The translations under genes were made by a program, and so were the position numbers. The notes under the pieces were generated by a model. The model had not been told where the DNA came from, made no database searches, and worked only from the letters and a program-made list of their open reading frames with translations. From Gnetum montanum (Eukaryota; Streptophyta; Gnetopsida; Gnetales; Gnetaceae), in NCBI GenBank assembly GCA_015680685.1, contig MNCI01034664.1, positions 332,620 through 396,619 on the forward strand: 64,000 bases of DNA. The letters run 5' to 3'. Each line of letters begins with the position of its first letter. Position 1 is the stretch's first letter. This document shows, piece by piece, positions 44,431 to 56,285 of the stretch.

Positions 44431-44888
44431 GGTTATTTAAAAAAGAATAAAATCATATATATAATAAAAATGAAAAAACAATTAAAAAAAAATTGCTGGG
44501 TGGCATAGCCCCACATGGGGCCACGCTGGCCCATTAAGGATTACATTAGGGACACAAACCCTGACTGCTGCCATGACCTGGTCTTACTCTTTAACGTGCA
44601 TAGTTGCACCACCGTTACTTGTCCTTGCCCTTGCCTTTGGCATTGCTCCATCACCACTGTGTGCCGTCATTCTACATTGTCTTACCATGCATGCGCTGCC
44701 GACCCTGCCCCTCGTCCATACCTATCATGCTCATGCCCATGCTCATCCCTACCACCACCAACTTTGTCGGAAATTTCGATAGTCCACAGTGGCCGGGAGC
44801 AGCGCTGGTATTGTAGGATCTTGCCTCCTTCGACGACCGTTAGTGCCATAGGATCCTGCCACCTTCAGCGGTTTCTGCTAGGAATCTT
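44431..44888. other. GC-richer block without recognised gene
   Basis: Base composition turns markedly C-rich around 44510-44880 (for example CCTTGCCCTTGCCTTTGG). The open frame at 44515-45114 yields a low-complexity Cys/His/Pro-rich product with no domain, and its end runs into the tandem repeat, so it is not called as a gene. Confidence 0.4.
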
Positions 44889-45071
44889 GTCATCAATTCA
44901 TGAGAAAATTCAAATTTTTCTGTCCATTGACAGGACACTCCAAAACCATCAAATAACGGAAAATTTGAATTTGAAATTTTGTCATCAATTGATGAGAAAA
45001 TTCAAATTTTTTCTGTCAATTGACAGGACATTCCAAAACCATCAAATAGCAGAAAATTTGAATTTGACGTA
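44889..45071. repeat. 92 bp tandem duplication with internal palindrome
   Basis: Units start at 44889 and 44981 with GTCATCAATT. The second contains the perfect 14 bp palindrome CTGTCAATTGACAG. Each unit has inverted flanks (GAAAATTCAAATTTTT…GAAAATTTGAATTTGA), so each can fold into a hairpin. Confidence 0.85.
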
Positions 45072-45156
45072 TAGAGAGGGAAACATTTGCATAATAAAAA
45101 GTGGTAAAATTTGACAGTTAAATTGATGGTTTGGTAGCAAGTGAGGTAGAAATTTT

Positions 45157-45240
45157 GTAATTAAGCACACTTGTTCTAGAGTAGTACTGGGATGGGTGAC
45201 CTCTCGAAAAGCTCTCAGGAAGTTTACTAGTTCGTGCTTA
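45157..45240 (+). repeat. 5S rRNA-derived sequence (Cassandra-like TRIM or 5S-derived element fragment)
   Basis: It reads TAATTAAGCACACTTG (5S A-box region; usual AGTTAAGCGTGCTTG), AGAGTAGTACTGGGATGGGT (intermediate element and C box) and GACCTC, followed by a variant of the 5S 3' end (CAGGAAGTTTACTAGTTCGTG). The 5' half of a 5S gene is not visible. From family knowledge, Cassandra retrotransposons carry exactly this 5S promoter block in their LTRs. A dispersed 5S pseudogene is the alternative. Confidence 0.75.
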
Positions 45241-45244
45241 AAGT

Positions 45245-46185
45245 TTTGGACTTTGGAAGCCATAACTTTTGATTCTAGCAACCTTTTTTAGTGAAAGAAG
45301 AGTTGCTCCTTGTAGATTTTGATCCTTCACATGTAATGACAAAGTCAAATCTATTCCATAGAACTCCAAAAATTAATTTTTACTCCTTGTTTCAAAAGTG
45401 TTCTTCAAGATCCTCAGAGAATCAATTTGGCATAAATTGGGCATATGATGTCCATTTCTAACATATGAATAGTTATTTTTAATATATTTTAACCTTTTGA
45501 ACTCAATGATAAAGTTAGATTAACCATCCATGTATCCAAAAATTAGGTGATACCTTAAATCATATATTAAAAGGTCATAACTTAGATTGACTAATCATGC
45601 CTAACAATTTAATTATTGGGACTAACAAATCTAATCTTTTGGGCCATCTTGGGCCTTAAGATTAGGTGCTTAGCTTCTATAGATAGATAGACCTTAGTCA
45701 CTAATCCCTCGTATGTCCAAATTTCCAAATTTTATCTCACACTTCCAAGTTAAAGTTGGATACTAATCAGTTGTTTTATTGTTTGTAGCCTTAGAGTAGA
45801 TACACCAATTCGTGCACTCTTCCCAATCTCGATCTGCTACATCAGAGTGTCTCATCATAATTTTGAGCATTTTTAACTCTTTGTTGTTCTCCTGGTCTTA
45901 TTAACTCGCAATTCTTATTGATTCCTAGCATGAGGTTGCTCTTTGGAATGTACTCCCACAACTGTGAAGGATTATGTTTCAAGATGTTTTCCTTCAACAT
46001 CTGCATTTGACANTCAATGTCCTAAGGGGGCTAGAAAAGATTATTAAGAGTCTAGGTAATGTAGCCAAATTGTTATCGATTCAAAAAATTGATCAGTTAG
46101 TTGAAGAATTAGTTAGTGAACTGGAATGATCAAGAAGGTGTATAAAACTTCAACAAGCATTCTAACATTTGGAGTAGACATTAAA
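45245..46185. other. Intergenic DNA; one ambiguous base
   Basis: No gene recognised. An N at 46013 marks an unresolved base. Confidence 0.45.
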
Positions 46186-46189
46186 CATC

Positions 46190-46442
46190 ATGGAGAATCA
46201 TAATCTTGTTCTAACAAGGTGTATGATATTTGTGAAGAGAAATGACTTAAGAGAGAATCCAGGAATAAGAATAAAAGTTGCAATATACAACATGCTTGAA
46301 ATGTCCCTAGGTGGTGAAAGACAACATCTGCTATGTCCACCGTGGACCTTGGATTGACATGAGTATTGATATTTATGCATCCTAGAAAAATTACAAGATT
46401 TGAATGTCGATGTTCTATACTTAAAAGAAGTCTTGCCATGGG
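46190..46442 (+). pseudogene. LINE endonuclease N-terminal relic (split by element 3)
   Basis: It reads IKVAIYNMLEMSLGGERQ and, at the 3' end, KLQDLNVDVLYLKEVLPW, which resembles the start of an L1/RTE-type endonuclease (…LDVDVLCLQE…). The reading stops where the gypsy element begins. Downstream sequence with CGDFNA lies at 56747-56795, beyond the insertion. Confidence 0.5.
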
Positions 46443-47238
46443 TGATGAGTGGCGAGGTACCCCTACACTCAACCATACGAATACGAGCGTCTCATGCACG
46501 ATCCAGTTGAACTCCAAGGACTAAGTGCTTACGTGCCTTAATGGAACACTTAAGGTTAATCAATCGTTGTCTTCCCAAACTTACTTGTATTGTCACGGTT
46601 GTATGGTTAAGTAAGCTTGAAGTATATGATTTTTATATCTTTTATCTTTTTAATGTCTTATGCTAATAGGAAAGGGTGGAGAGAACTAAGTGACTAACAT
46701 TCGTTAACTATTCACTAACTAAGTTCTAATTTTCCTAACACCAGTATCCGTTCCCACTTGCCGCACACACCTTGAACTAGTGCAACGCTGCTGGGATTAC
46801 CAAACGCTACTCGTTATTGGGTTACCAAGTGTTACACACATGCTCGAAGCGGTCATACTGAATGCACTTAATTAGGAGAGTCAAGGGTTGAGAGATTAAT
46901 TATCTAGGAAAGCATTTAAACATTTAATAGTAATTAATTCATATTTAGCTTAGTCCACATGTTGCAAGGTTTAGCAGAAAGTTCATCTTTATTGTTGTAC
47001 ACAAATATGTGCTCAGGTACAATTTGCTTAAATAAAGATCCGTTCACTTTAAGACTCCTAGTGTGGGCACATGAAAATTATTCTAACTCTAGAATGGTAA
47101 AACTGCTATAGTTTGGCTAAGGGTCTAAGTCTAAGTGAAGGAACAAGGAAAAGCCGCCTCTTATTTATAGACATTGTAGTAGGCCATGATATCGCGTATG
47201 CGATATTGTGGGGGCGGATACGATATTGCGGCTCATCA
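46443..47238 (-). repeat. 3' LTR of element 3
   Basis: 796 bp, TGATGAGTGG…GCTCATCA. It has the same internal order as the other family LTRs and contains GATATCGCGTATGCGATATT near its right end. Confidence 0.93.
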
Positions 47239-49124
47239 TACCCCCATGACTGAATGAAAACTAGTCCTTAAGTTCCTTACAAAATATTGGGAAGGTATGA
47301 GTTTATTGACTTGAATGATACTAATGGTGAATGGGGTGACATGTGAACGGATCATCATTACAATACATGCCAAAATTAGTGTTCATGATAACAAGAGTGA
47401 ATACTATACACATTTGACATCCAGCCTTATTTGGCAACTGAGAGAGAAGAGAGAGAGAGAGAGAGAGAAAAGAAGAAGTCTGTTGCTACCAACGCCAAGG
47501 TTGCACTTTTCGTTGTCCATCCATAACTGCGCCATCAATCTTGTTCCTTGCATGACTACTCCGGCACCAGTCCATTCCAAGTGTTCCCTCTGGATCCAAT
47601 CCATTGGTGTATGATTGCCATCTGCACACACAACATAATCTTATATTGACAAGGGTAAATGAATCACAATGCAGTTGATACCTTGCCTTGGTGAAAGATC
47701 CATTGGCTAAGTTGTGGTATGGTTGATGCGGATTTTGGAGATATAACACTGGTGACTACCCAAGGTGTAGGGGTTTAGAGAAAATTGAAAAAATTGGACC
47801 AGGACCCCCATGACTAAGAGCGATCCTTTGGTAGCGATAGAATGGAAAAAGATAAGGAATAAGAAAGATGGAGAAAAAGAAACAACAGTAGTGCCGATAA
47901 AATAAAATGGATGTCAGGGATGGAAATGAACAAAATAAGAGTTGATTGCAAAAATGTTTAAGGAAAAGAAATTAACTGATGCACCAAATAGGAATGCTAG
48001 TGGGTCCTCCCCAAAGCAAGCTCATGCCCTTAATGCCTTGGAAATCCCACATTCAAAGAGTCTGTAGGCTCTAGAAATGTCATTTGGAAGCAAGAGTTAA
48101 AGTATTAACCACAAGAATTTACCAAAAAGAAAATAATGCATCAACCAAAATATGGACTATTGATACAACTGGCAATGAGGTGAAAAATGGATAAAGAAGG
48201 ATGGAAAGAAGAGAATGGAATGGAGTCTCAAGAACAAGGTGGTGTACAACCCCTTGTGTATTAATGGTTAATGTGACTTAGTAGATCTCGTTCCAAATCC
48301 AGCCTCAAATTATCCACATCTAGTGACTTCACATTAATACATGTGGCCAATCCATCCACTTGAAGTAACAAGAATGCTCCTGCTAAAAAGTCACCACTAT
48401 TTCGATGAAACGAAAAAATGAGAAAATAGGAAGCGAGAAGGGGCCTTAGTTAGAGGGAACATGTTTATTTAGTTCCATAACCAGTGCTTGTAGCCTAGAT
48501 GATTATTTCATCTAAGGGATGTGCTTTGAATTCTCACTTTTCACACTTTTTTTTTGCGTGAGAACCACACCATGCAAAGACTTATTATTTTTATTAGCTC
48601 AGCTTCCCAATAATGGAGTAGCATTGGAATGGTAAGGGAAACTAAGGAAGAAAACATCCAAGCACCCAAGAGAATGGCTAGCACAAATGCATCAAATCCC
48701 CTTGAAGTCACACCCTTTTCAATCCTTGAGTCCTTACTTAGTTCAAGAAATGCCCAGTCACCAATTTGTTGATAGTTCTATTATTAAGAAATGGATTGTA
48801 TAGTTCCAAGCTAAGAGAGACCATAGAAATTTATGGATGTATGGATGACGTGGACTCATTTCCTATTATATCAAAAGAACCATACCTTAGTATCAACACT
48901 ATAACTCAAAGGTAAAAACCAAATAGTAGCAATTAATGGAATATAGTTCATACCGTCATCAGGAGCACTTATTAGATGACAAACCTAACAAAATAAACAA
49001 ACACACAAAGAAATGAAAAAGTATGAATGATGTTGCAAAACAAAAACAAGAAAAGCTAAAGAAATTTGTAAAACAAAAATGTGTAAAACAAAATCTTAAA
49101 AAAGGAACCGAGGGCCTTGATTAA
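47239..49124 (-). other. 3' noncoding region of element 3
   Basis: It is parallel to 35884-37825 of element 2 and has no domains. A (GA)n run lies at about 47445-47468. The open frames here repeat the equivalent frames of element 2 and are not supported as proteins. Confidence 0.7.
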
Positions 49125-51850
49125 TTAGCATAGGAGGCCATCTCTCCCATGACTGAGTTGAAAGGAGGAGATCCAAAATAATGAGCAAGATTGTCCTCTC
49201 TCAGAGGTATTATGTGCATCGGTTGTTCTGAGTTCATGGAAGGGTTTGGTTTGTTGCACATTGACTAGTAATCTCTTATTAGGGCTTTTAGGTTTGTATA
49301 TAGTAATGGCCCCTGAGGGAAAGGTTGTATGAATGATGTAAGTCCCTTCCCACAATGTTTGAAATTTTGTGCATTGTGGCACATGTGTGGGGTTCTAGTA
49401 AAAGACCATATCTCCTAGTTGGTACTTAACCTTTCAAATTTTTAAGTCATGATGTTGTTTGTAATGTGCCTTGTGCAACTCATTTGATGACAGGGCAATC
49501 AATCGATTTTTGTCTGGCACATTTAGAGTTGCCAATTTTTGTTTTTGTGCTAGATCAAGGTCAAGGTGGAGGTCACACGCTATGGATAGTGTACGGATCT
49601 TGGTTTGAATTGGAAACTTTGGAAGTTTTCCGTATACTAACTCATAGGGAGAATAGCCTATAGGGAGTTTCCAAGTGGAGCGGTATGCCTAGAGAGCATC
49701 ATTCAGTTTAGTGCTCCAATCTCGCCTATATTTGCTAATTGTTCTTGTTAATATTTTAGTAATCTCTCGGTTAGTGACCTTGGCTTGGCCATTAGCTTAG
49801 GGGTGATAAGGTGTAGTCAATTTATGTTCAACCACTAAGTGTTGCATTAACTTCCGAAAGGTTGCACCCATGAAGTGTGTTCCATTATCCGAGATAAGTG
49901 CACGTGGCACACCAAACCTATTTACGACTTGTTGTTGCACAAATCGTGCAACGGTAGATGATGTGTAGTTCGTAACAACAACTGCTTCAGCCCATTTCGT
50001 TAGATAGTCAACAACAACAATGATGTAAGCTTTTCTATTTGACATTTGTGTAATGGACCCCATAAAGTCTATTCCCCAAATGTCGAAGGGTTCTAAAGGT
50101 TGAATCCATTGTTGTGGACCCTCCATTCTAGCAGTCATTCCTTCATGACGTTGACAGCGCTTGCAGGATTGGAAAAATTGATGGACATCTTGAAATAATG
50201 TTGGCTAGTAATATCTTGTAAGCAGGATCTTAATAGCCATTCGTCTCCCTGCATAGTGACCCCCACAAGGGCCCTCATGAGAATCTTGGAGAACTCTTAG
50301 GTGGTCCACATCGGGCACACATCATCGAACCAAGCCATCAGGATAGACTTTGTAAAGTTGTCCGTTGATCTCCATGAAGTACTTGGCTCTGTGAAGAAAC
50401 TGTTGTTTCTTCCTAAAGTCCAAATCCTGTGGTCTTTTTTGGAAAAGATATAGGTGAGAATGCTATTATATGAATTCATTTCCATGGGTTGGTTATTCAC
50501 TACATCAGAAAAGAGGGCTTTGTCAGGAAAATGATCAGATATGACATATTCATCCTCGGTGCAACTGAGATAAATGATTTGCAACTATGTTCTCGGTGCC
50601 CTTTCGATCGATCATCATTAGATCGAACTCTTGTAGGATTACCAGCCATCGTATAATACGAGGGCTAATCATTGGCTTATTCATGAGGAACCTAATTGCA
50701 CTATGATTCGTATGGATGAACACTTTGTAACCTAATACATAGTGCCTAAACTTATCCAGTGCAAACACTATAGCCATTAATTCTTTTTCTGTAGTTGTGC
50801 ACTGGAGATACTCCTACTTGCATAGTGGATGTAGTAAGGATGTTTTTGGTCATCTAACTGTGTAAGTACGGCTCCTAAGGCATAATTGGACATGTCAGTC
50901 ATTATATGGAATAGTCTGGACCAGTCAGGGGCTTGTAGAATGGGAGTCTCCACAAGCTTTTGTTTTAGAGTTTGGAATGCTCATTCACATTCCCTGGTCC
51001 ATTCAAATGGTGCATCCTTCTTCATTAGTTCTACCAACGGTTTGATAATCTTGGAGAAGTTCTCAATGAATCTCCTATAGTAGCCAGTGTGTCCAAGGAA
51101 TGATCGAATGTCTTTGACAGTTTTCGATTGTCGGGTGATTCCTTGGATGATCCTAACTTTATTTGGATCTACCTCTATTCCTGAATGTGAAATCTTATTC
51201 CCAAGTACTACACCTTCTTGGACCATTAGATGGATTTTCTACCAGTTGAGCCTTAAGTTGGTTTCTACGCATCTTTTCAGCACTTGCTCTAATCGGTCCA
51301 AGGCTTGATCAAAGCTTGTTCCATAAGTAGAGAAGTTGTCCACAAAGACTTTCACTCCGTTTCCTATCTATTGTTGGAATATGCTTAGAACTAGGTGTTG
51401 AAACGTGGCAGGAGCATTTCACAAGCCAAATGACATTTGTTTATATGCAAACGTTCCCCAAGGATTGGTGAAAGTTGTCTTGGCTTGATCTTCTAATGCT
51501 ATCTGTATTTGGTTGTATCCACTATAGCCATCCAGAAAGCTATAATAGCGATGCCCTGCTATGGTGTCTAAGATTTGGTCAATGAATGGAAATGGAAAGT
51601 GATCCTTGAATGTTGCCATGTTCAGTAGCCTAAAATCTATACACACCCTCCATTTGCCTCCATTTTTAGGCACAATCACCAGAGGGCTAACCCATTTACT
51701 ATCAGCAATGGGATATATGAACCCAGCCTTAAGAAGTTGTTCTATTTCTTCTTTTACTATTTGCTTCAATTTTGGGTTCAATCGCCTCTACGGTTGTTTT
51801 CGAGGTTTTATGGAGGGGTCCATGTAAATCCTATGCTGGCATATCCTAGG
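49125..51850 (-). pseudogene. Element 3 pol: RT, RNase H, integrase
   Basis: RT is about 51781-51000 (WVSPLVIVPKNGGKWRVCID, YSFLDGYSGYNQIQIALEDQ). The catalytic block reads VFVDNFSTYG, with the second Asp lost. RNase H is about 51000-50550 (MAIVFALDKFRHYV, VFIHTNHSAIRFLMNKP). The integrase zinc region is about 50330-50150. The integrase core is 50138-49740 ([22 protein letters not shown], then YHP*ANGQAKVTNREI), where the usual GQAE glutamate is Lys and a stop follows HP. The C-terminal tail is 49382-49125 (FQTLWEGTYIIHTTFPSGA). Confidence 0.9.
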
Positions 51851-52079
51851 ATCTATTCTAGTTAACTCGGGGTATGACTAGGCAAAGGCTTTTGACCACT
51901 TGTTTATCACTTTTAGTAGTCTTTCTTTTTGTTTGGGAACAAGTCTTGCATTGATGATCACTGGTTTTCCATTTTCAAGGGTCATATACTCCAAACCGAT
52001 GGGCAATGGTTTGAAATCTAGGGGCTCTTGTTTAAATCTCTCAGGAATTTCCAACTTCCCCTAGTTGATGTTTTCAATG

Positions 52080-52860
52080 TTAAGGCTTGGAAGTTGGCAA
52101 CGAACTTGCTCTAGTGTGTCTATGCTTTCAATGTAAGCACTAGTTATTACCTCAGTTAGTTCCATGCATGTTAGTGAGTTGCTCTCTTGATCAACCATCA
52201 GCCACTGGATGTCTTCTTATCGTGTGGTTGCTACATACAGGCACTTTTGTATATTAATGTCTTGTGCACACTGATTGCATGCAGGCAATGCTAAACTTTG
52301 CATAACCCATGATTTCTACACGCAATGGCACCCGGTGTCACTGTATGCGATGTAAGAAAATTTCTTCTTCTTGATCTTTCCAAAAGTTTTCTTCTTGGAT
52401 ATTTTCAGGGAAAGATCATGAATTCCTAGGCGTGCATCTATAGTACTTAGCCATGCTCTTCCCATTATTATTGGAAAGTCCCCTTTACCGTTGTTCACTT
52501 GTATTACTAGGAAATCAGCTAGATACGACCACCCACACACAGTGGTAACGATGTCCTCCACTAGTCCCAAGGGGACAGTGATGGACTGGTTAGCCAACTC
52601 TAGTCGAATATTACTCTTCCTTAATGGAGGCAGGTTCCAAGCTTTGTACATCTCTTGTGATATTAAGTTGACTTCAGAACCTGAGTCCAGAAGAGCTTTA
52701 CATGGTTCATTCCCAACGACTTGGAGATAGATTAGAGGACTTCCAGGATCAGAGAATTTCCTGGGAAGGTGACCCACCTTAATCCAGTTAGTAATGGCAT
52801 GTGTTAACATAACTGTGTGCTTTAAGCTCGATTTTTGGGTTGAAGGAGCCCCGAAGCCAT
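52080..52860 (-). pseudogene. Element 3 protease region
   Basis: The minus frame 52810-52316 reads PLIYLQVVGNEPCKALLDSG, SEVNLISQEMYKAWNLPPLR, then ADFLVIQV and PIIMGRAWLSTIDARLGIHD. The retropepsin DSG site is intact, with the expected hydrophobic flap and the I-I-M-G-R-A-W-L-type helix. The open frame then ends, and the linker to RT carries stops. Confidence 0.85.
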
Positions 52861-53379
52861 ACTTGATAGGGAGGTGTTCAGATGTTCAACCGCTTGTGAT
52901 GGTGAGGGCTTGGTTAGATTGGTGGTTCTGAAGAAAGATCTTTTTTGCATAAGGTTGTCAGAACCAACTGCGGTTTGAGGATTCACAGCCCTTGTGATGT
53001 TGGGTTACTGTGGTTGGGTGGGGAGTACCCCTTGCATTGCTGGAGCAGGTGGTAATGGAGCTATTGGTTTGAGAGTTGCAGATGGATTTGGAAGATGGTA
53101 TGTTTGTGGGTTGTCTCTCCCAGGAGAAGGAGTACTATAATACTCCTGAGCTTGGTAGTGACGTTGTGGTGTAACGTGACCAACAAATTCACGTGGAGAG
53201 ATTGGCTACTACACGTAGTAGCCATATGGATCCGATTTCTGGTAAGGGTATTGTTGCCATGGTGGTGGCATCCCCCATGACTATGGGTATTACCACTACT
53301 GGTGTTGCTCAATAGGTTGTGGTAGAGTTCCACTTGGATAATACGTTAAAGGTTGGTGGAACTGCCTTGGGTTACCTTG

Positions 53380-55347
53380 AGGATAAGGTAACTGTTGGGG
53401 TGCTTGCTATTTTTTAAGTTGTGGGTTGAGTGCATACACCCCAGACTCCTGTAAGTGTGAGATTACTGGGCAACATCCCTTAAGATGGTCATATTAGCAT
53501 ATCTCACATCCACCATCATTGTCCGTATCAGAATCCACAACCTCTTTAGTGATAGCCATTTTACCCTTACCTTTGTTACGTGCATGGTCCATGTCCCTCT
53601 TTTTCTTTTTGTCATAGTGACTACTTCGCTCCTTAGACTCCTCTACAATTTTGAGAACGGTTTCAAATCTACTATCTAGGGAGTCCCACATTTGGTCTAC
53701 CTTTGCTGACACTTTTGTTGTTAATTTTTGGAGTGACAAGGTTTTCCTATTCACCATCTCTTCGAGTGGTCTCTCTTCCTCCTCCTCATAGAATCTCACT
53801 CCCCTTTTTCGGAGGGAAGGATCGCGGTTGTACTCTTATGCACTTTCTCTCTTACGTAGCTCACCTTCTTCCTTAGCTACTTGCTCTAGAAATCTATGGA
53901 TCTGATGGGACCTAAGCTCTAATAATCTCCCTTGGGCATACGTTCCAAGGGTTCTCCTTGTTTCACGCCTAAGTCCATCTACGAAATGGCGTAGTTGATC
54001 TTGCTGCGAGTAGCCATGGCTCGTGCAACAATGTAATAGTGCATAATATCGGCCCATGGAAGCATCCAAGGGTTCATGACTTCCTTGCTTCCATCCTTGG
54101 ATTTTCTTTCATAGGTTGGACACCCGGGAGTATGTTTGATACTTATCATTAAACAGCTCTAGCATCGTACTCCACTTTCGAATGGATTCTGGTTCTAAAG
54201 ATTGGTACCAGCTTTCTGCTTCTTTTACTAGTGTCCTTGGGAACAACTTTAGCTTTTGCCATTCATTCTCAATGTTCTGCAAGGCACATGCATTGTGAAA
54301 TGCTTGTAAGTGGTTTTGAGGATTAGCATTGTATCCCCCATCAAATCGTGGAATATTATTAATGTCTAACCTCTTGATCCTACTATCTTTTTGGTGCCTT
54401 GTGGGAATTCTTATGGCCTCCGTGATATCTAACATGCTTCGGGTTACAAGTAGGGGTTCTTCGTGGTCATTTTGTTCATAGTGTCTATGATGTCTACGTG
54501 GTTCCCTACTCTTCCTTCTTCCATACCGTGATTCCCTAGAGTGCCCTCTTCCTCGTTCTCAACTCTCTTGTCAAGGTTTCTCACTCTGTTTACCTTTATC
54601 CTCATGGTTAGGTTCCTTATGACTGCATCTTGACATTGAAGGACAGGGTGAATGTGATGATGAAGGGGAAGAAGAAGGAGAACCATTGCCATGACGATGT
54701 TTCCTACCTTCTCTTCAGTGGTCTCAGTCCCGATTGTGATTACGATCAGACTACCTACCCTTATCATGTGTTTGTGTTCCCTTGTTGAACACTTGGTGTT
54801 CGTGGGGATCAAAACTAGGATTGTGAATCGTGGAGTGAAGGTTCTGATACATCACCTCTTGACCATTTTTAGGAGGGGGAACATCATTTGGTGGGGAACT
54901 AGTTGAAACTGGTTCACCATCTCCAATTTTTCTTAAAATGTGCGAGACATTATGGGGCCATTTACCCTTCAAGGATGTGTGATATCTCTCTTGTTGCAAG
55001 TCCCTTTGATGTTGCACTTCTATGGAATGGTAGTCCCTTGTGTGATGGTTGCATGCAATGTACTCTGCATACAACTGTGACATGCCTATTCATGCAAGAG
55101 CACGAAGAAGAATGTTGGGGACTACTCAATCTGGAGGCAACACTATGTTACCCTCCAAGTCTCTCCAACGCAGTTGTTCATCTTGATGGAGAATAAAGGT
55201 AAAGTCGGGTACATATTCATCGTGATGAATATATACCACACTAAATTTTTGAGGCACTGGTGGATCTTGGTTACGTGTGTTGTTCCGCTGACTATCTCTT
55301 GTGTTGGTCCTAGGCGGTGAAGTGATTTTGTGCGAAGAAGAAGACAT
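53380..55347 (-). pseudogene. Element 3 gag
   Basis: It begins at 55347 with MSSSSHKITSPPRTNTRDSQ. The gag core is 54435-54109 (FDGGYNANPQNHLQAFHNAC, ENEWQKLKLFPRTLVKEAES). The helix region is 54069-53836, a coiled, Lys/Glu-rich part is 53799-53494, and a knuckle-like C-E-I-C motif with downstream His/Cys lies near 53490. Stops separate the blocks. It matches the gag of element 2 block for block. Confidence 0.85.
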
Positions 55348-55473
55348 TTTTGTCTTGTTTGGTGTGCTACTTACTATTGTCTTATGTTTTTCTTGATCAA
55401 CCCTAAGGGTTTGTTCTAGCTTCCCAACGATATGAATGATCTTCTATGTTCTACGTAGCGCACAAACAACTAA

Positions 55474-55493
55474 GTCCCTGGAAATGGTGCCAA
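55474..55493 (-). other. Primer binding site of element 3
   Basis: On the minus strand, TTGGCACCATTTCCAGGGAC directly follows the LTR end. It is a variant of the site at 41344-41362. Confidence 0.65.
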
Positions 55494-56285
55494 TGATGAG
55501 TGGCGAGGTACTCCTATACTTAACCATATGAATACGAGCATCTCACGCGCGATCCGATCGAACTCCAAGGACTAAGTGCTTACACGCCTTAATGTAACAC
55601 TTAAGGTTAATCAATCTCTGTCTTCCCAAACTTACTTGTATTGTCACGGTTGTATGGTTAAGTAAGCTTGAGGTATATGATTTTTATATCTTTTATCTTT
55701 TTAATGTCTTATACTAATGGGGAAGGGTGGAGAGAACTAAGTGACTAACGTTCATTAACTATTCACTAACTAAGTTCTAATTGTCCTAACACTAGTATTC
55801 GTTCCCACTTGGTGCACACACCCTGAATCAGTGCAATGCTGCTGGGATTACCAAACACTACTCATTACTGGGTTACCAAGTGTTACACACGTGCTCGAAG
55901 TGGTTGTACTGAATGCACTTAACTAGGAGAGTCAAGGGTTGAGAGAGATTAATTATCTAGGAAATCATTTAAACATTTAATGGTAATTAATTCCTATTTA
56001 GCTTAGTCCACATGCTGCAAGGTTTATTAGAAAGTTCATCTTTATTGTTGTACACAAATGTGTGCTCAAGTAAAATTCGCTCGAATAAAGATCCATTCAC
56101 TTTAAGACTCCTACTGTGGGCACATGGAAATTATTCTAACTTTGGAATGGTAAAATTGCTATAGTTTGGCCAAGGGTCTAAGTCTAAGTGAAGGAACAAG
56201 GGAAAGCCGCCTCTTATTTATAGACATTGCGATGGGCTGTGATATCGTGTACACGATATCATGTACGCGATATCGCAGCTGATCA
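55494..56285 (-). repeat. 5' LTR of element 3
   Basis: 792 bp, TGATGAGTGG…GCTGATCA. It holds the perfect 20 bp palindrome GATATCGTGTACACGATATC at 56241-56260. Confidence 0.93.

Larger units (their letters stand above)
46443..56285 (-). mobile_element. Near full-length Athila-like Ty3/gypsy element (element 3), 9.8 kb
   Basis: The LTRs at 46443-47238 and 55494-56285 are flanked by the perfect target duplication ATGGG (46438-46442 and 56286-56290). On the minus strand, in order: primer site, gag, protease, RT, RNase H, integrase, a 1.9 kb noncoding region and 3' LTR. It is the most complete copy of the family in the window and the natural reference for elements 1 and 2. It is dead: RT FMDD reads FVDN, the integrase catalytic glutamate reads K, and stops interrupt gag and pol. 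Confidence 0.94.

Noticed and set aside
44515-45114. Long plus-strand open frame in the C-rich block
   Set aside because: Low-complexity Cys/Pro/His composition, no domain, and the end is encoded by the 92 bp tandem repeat; no splice or start evidence.
47315-47749. Several open frames in the 3' region of element 3
   Set aside because: They run through simple GA repeats and noncoding retroelement DNA, and their counterparts in element 2 are not conserved as frames.
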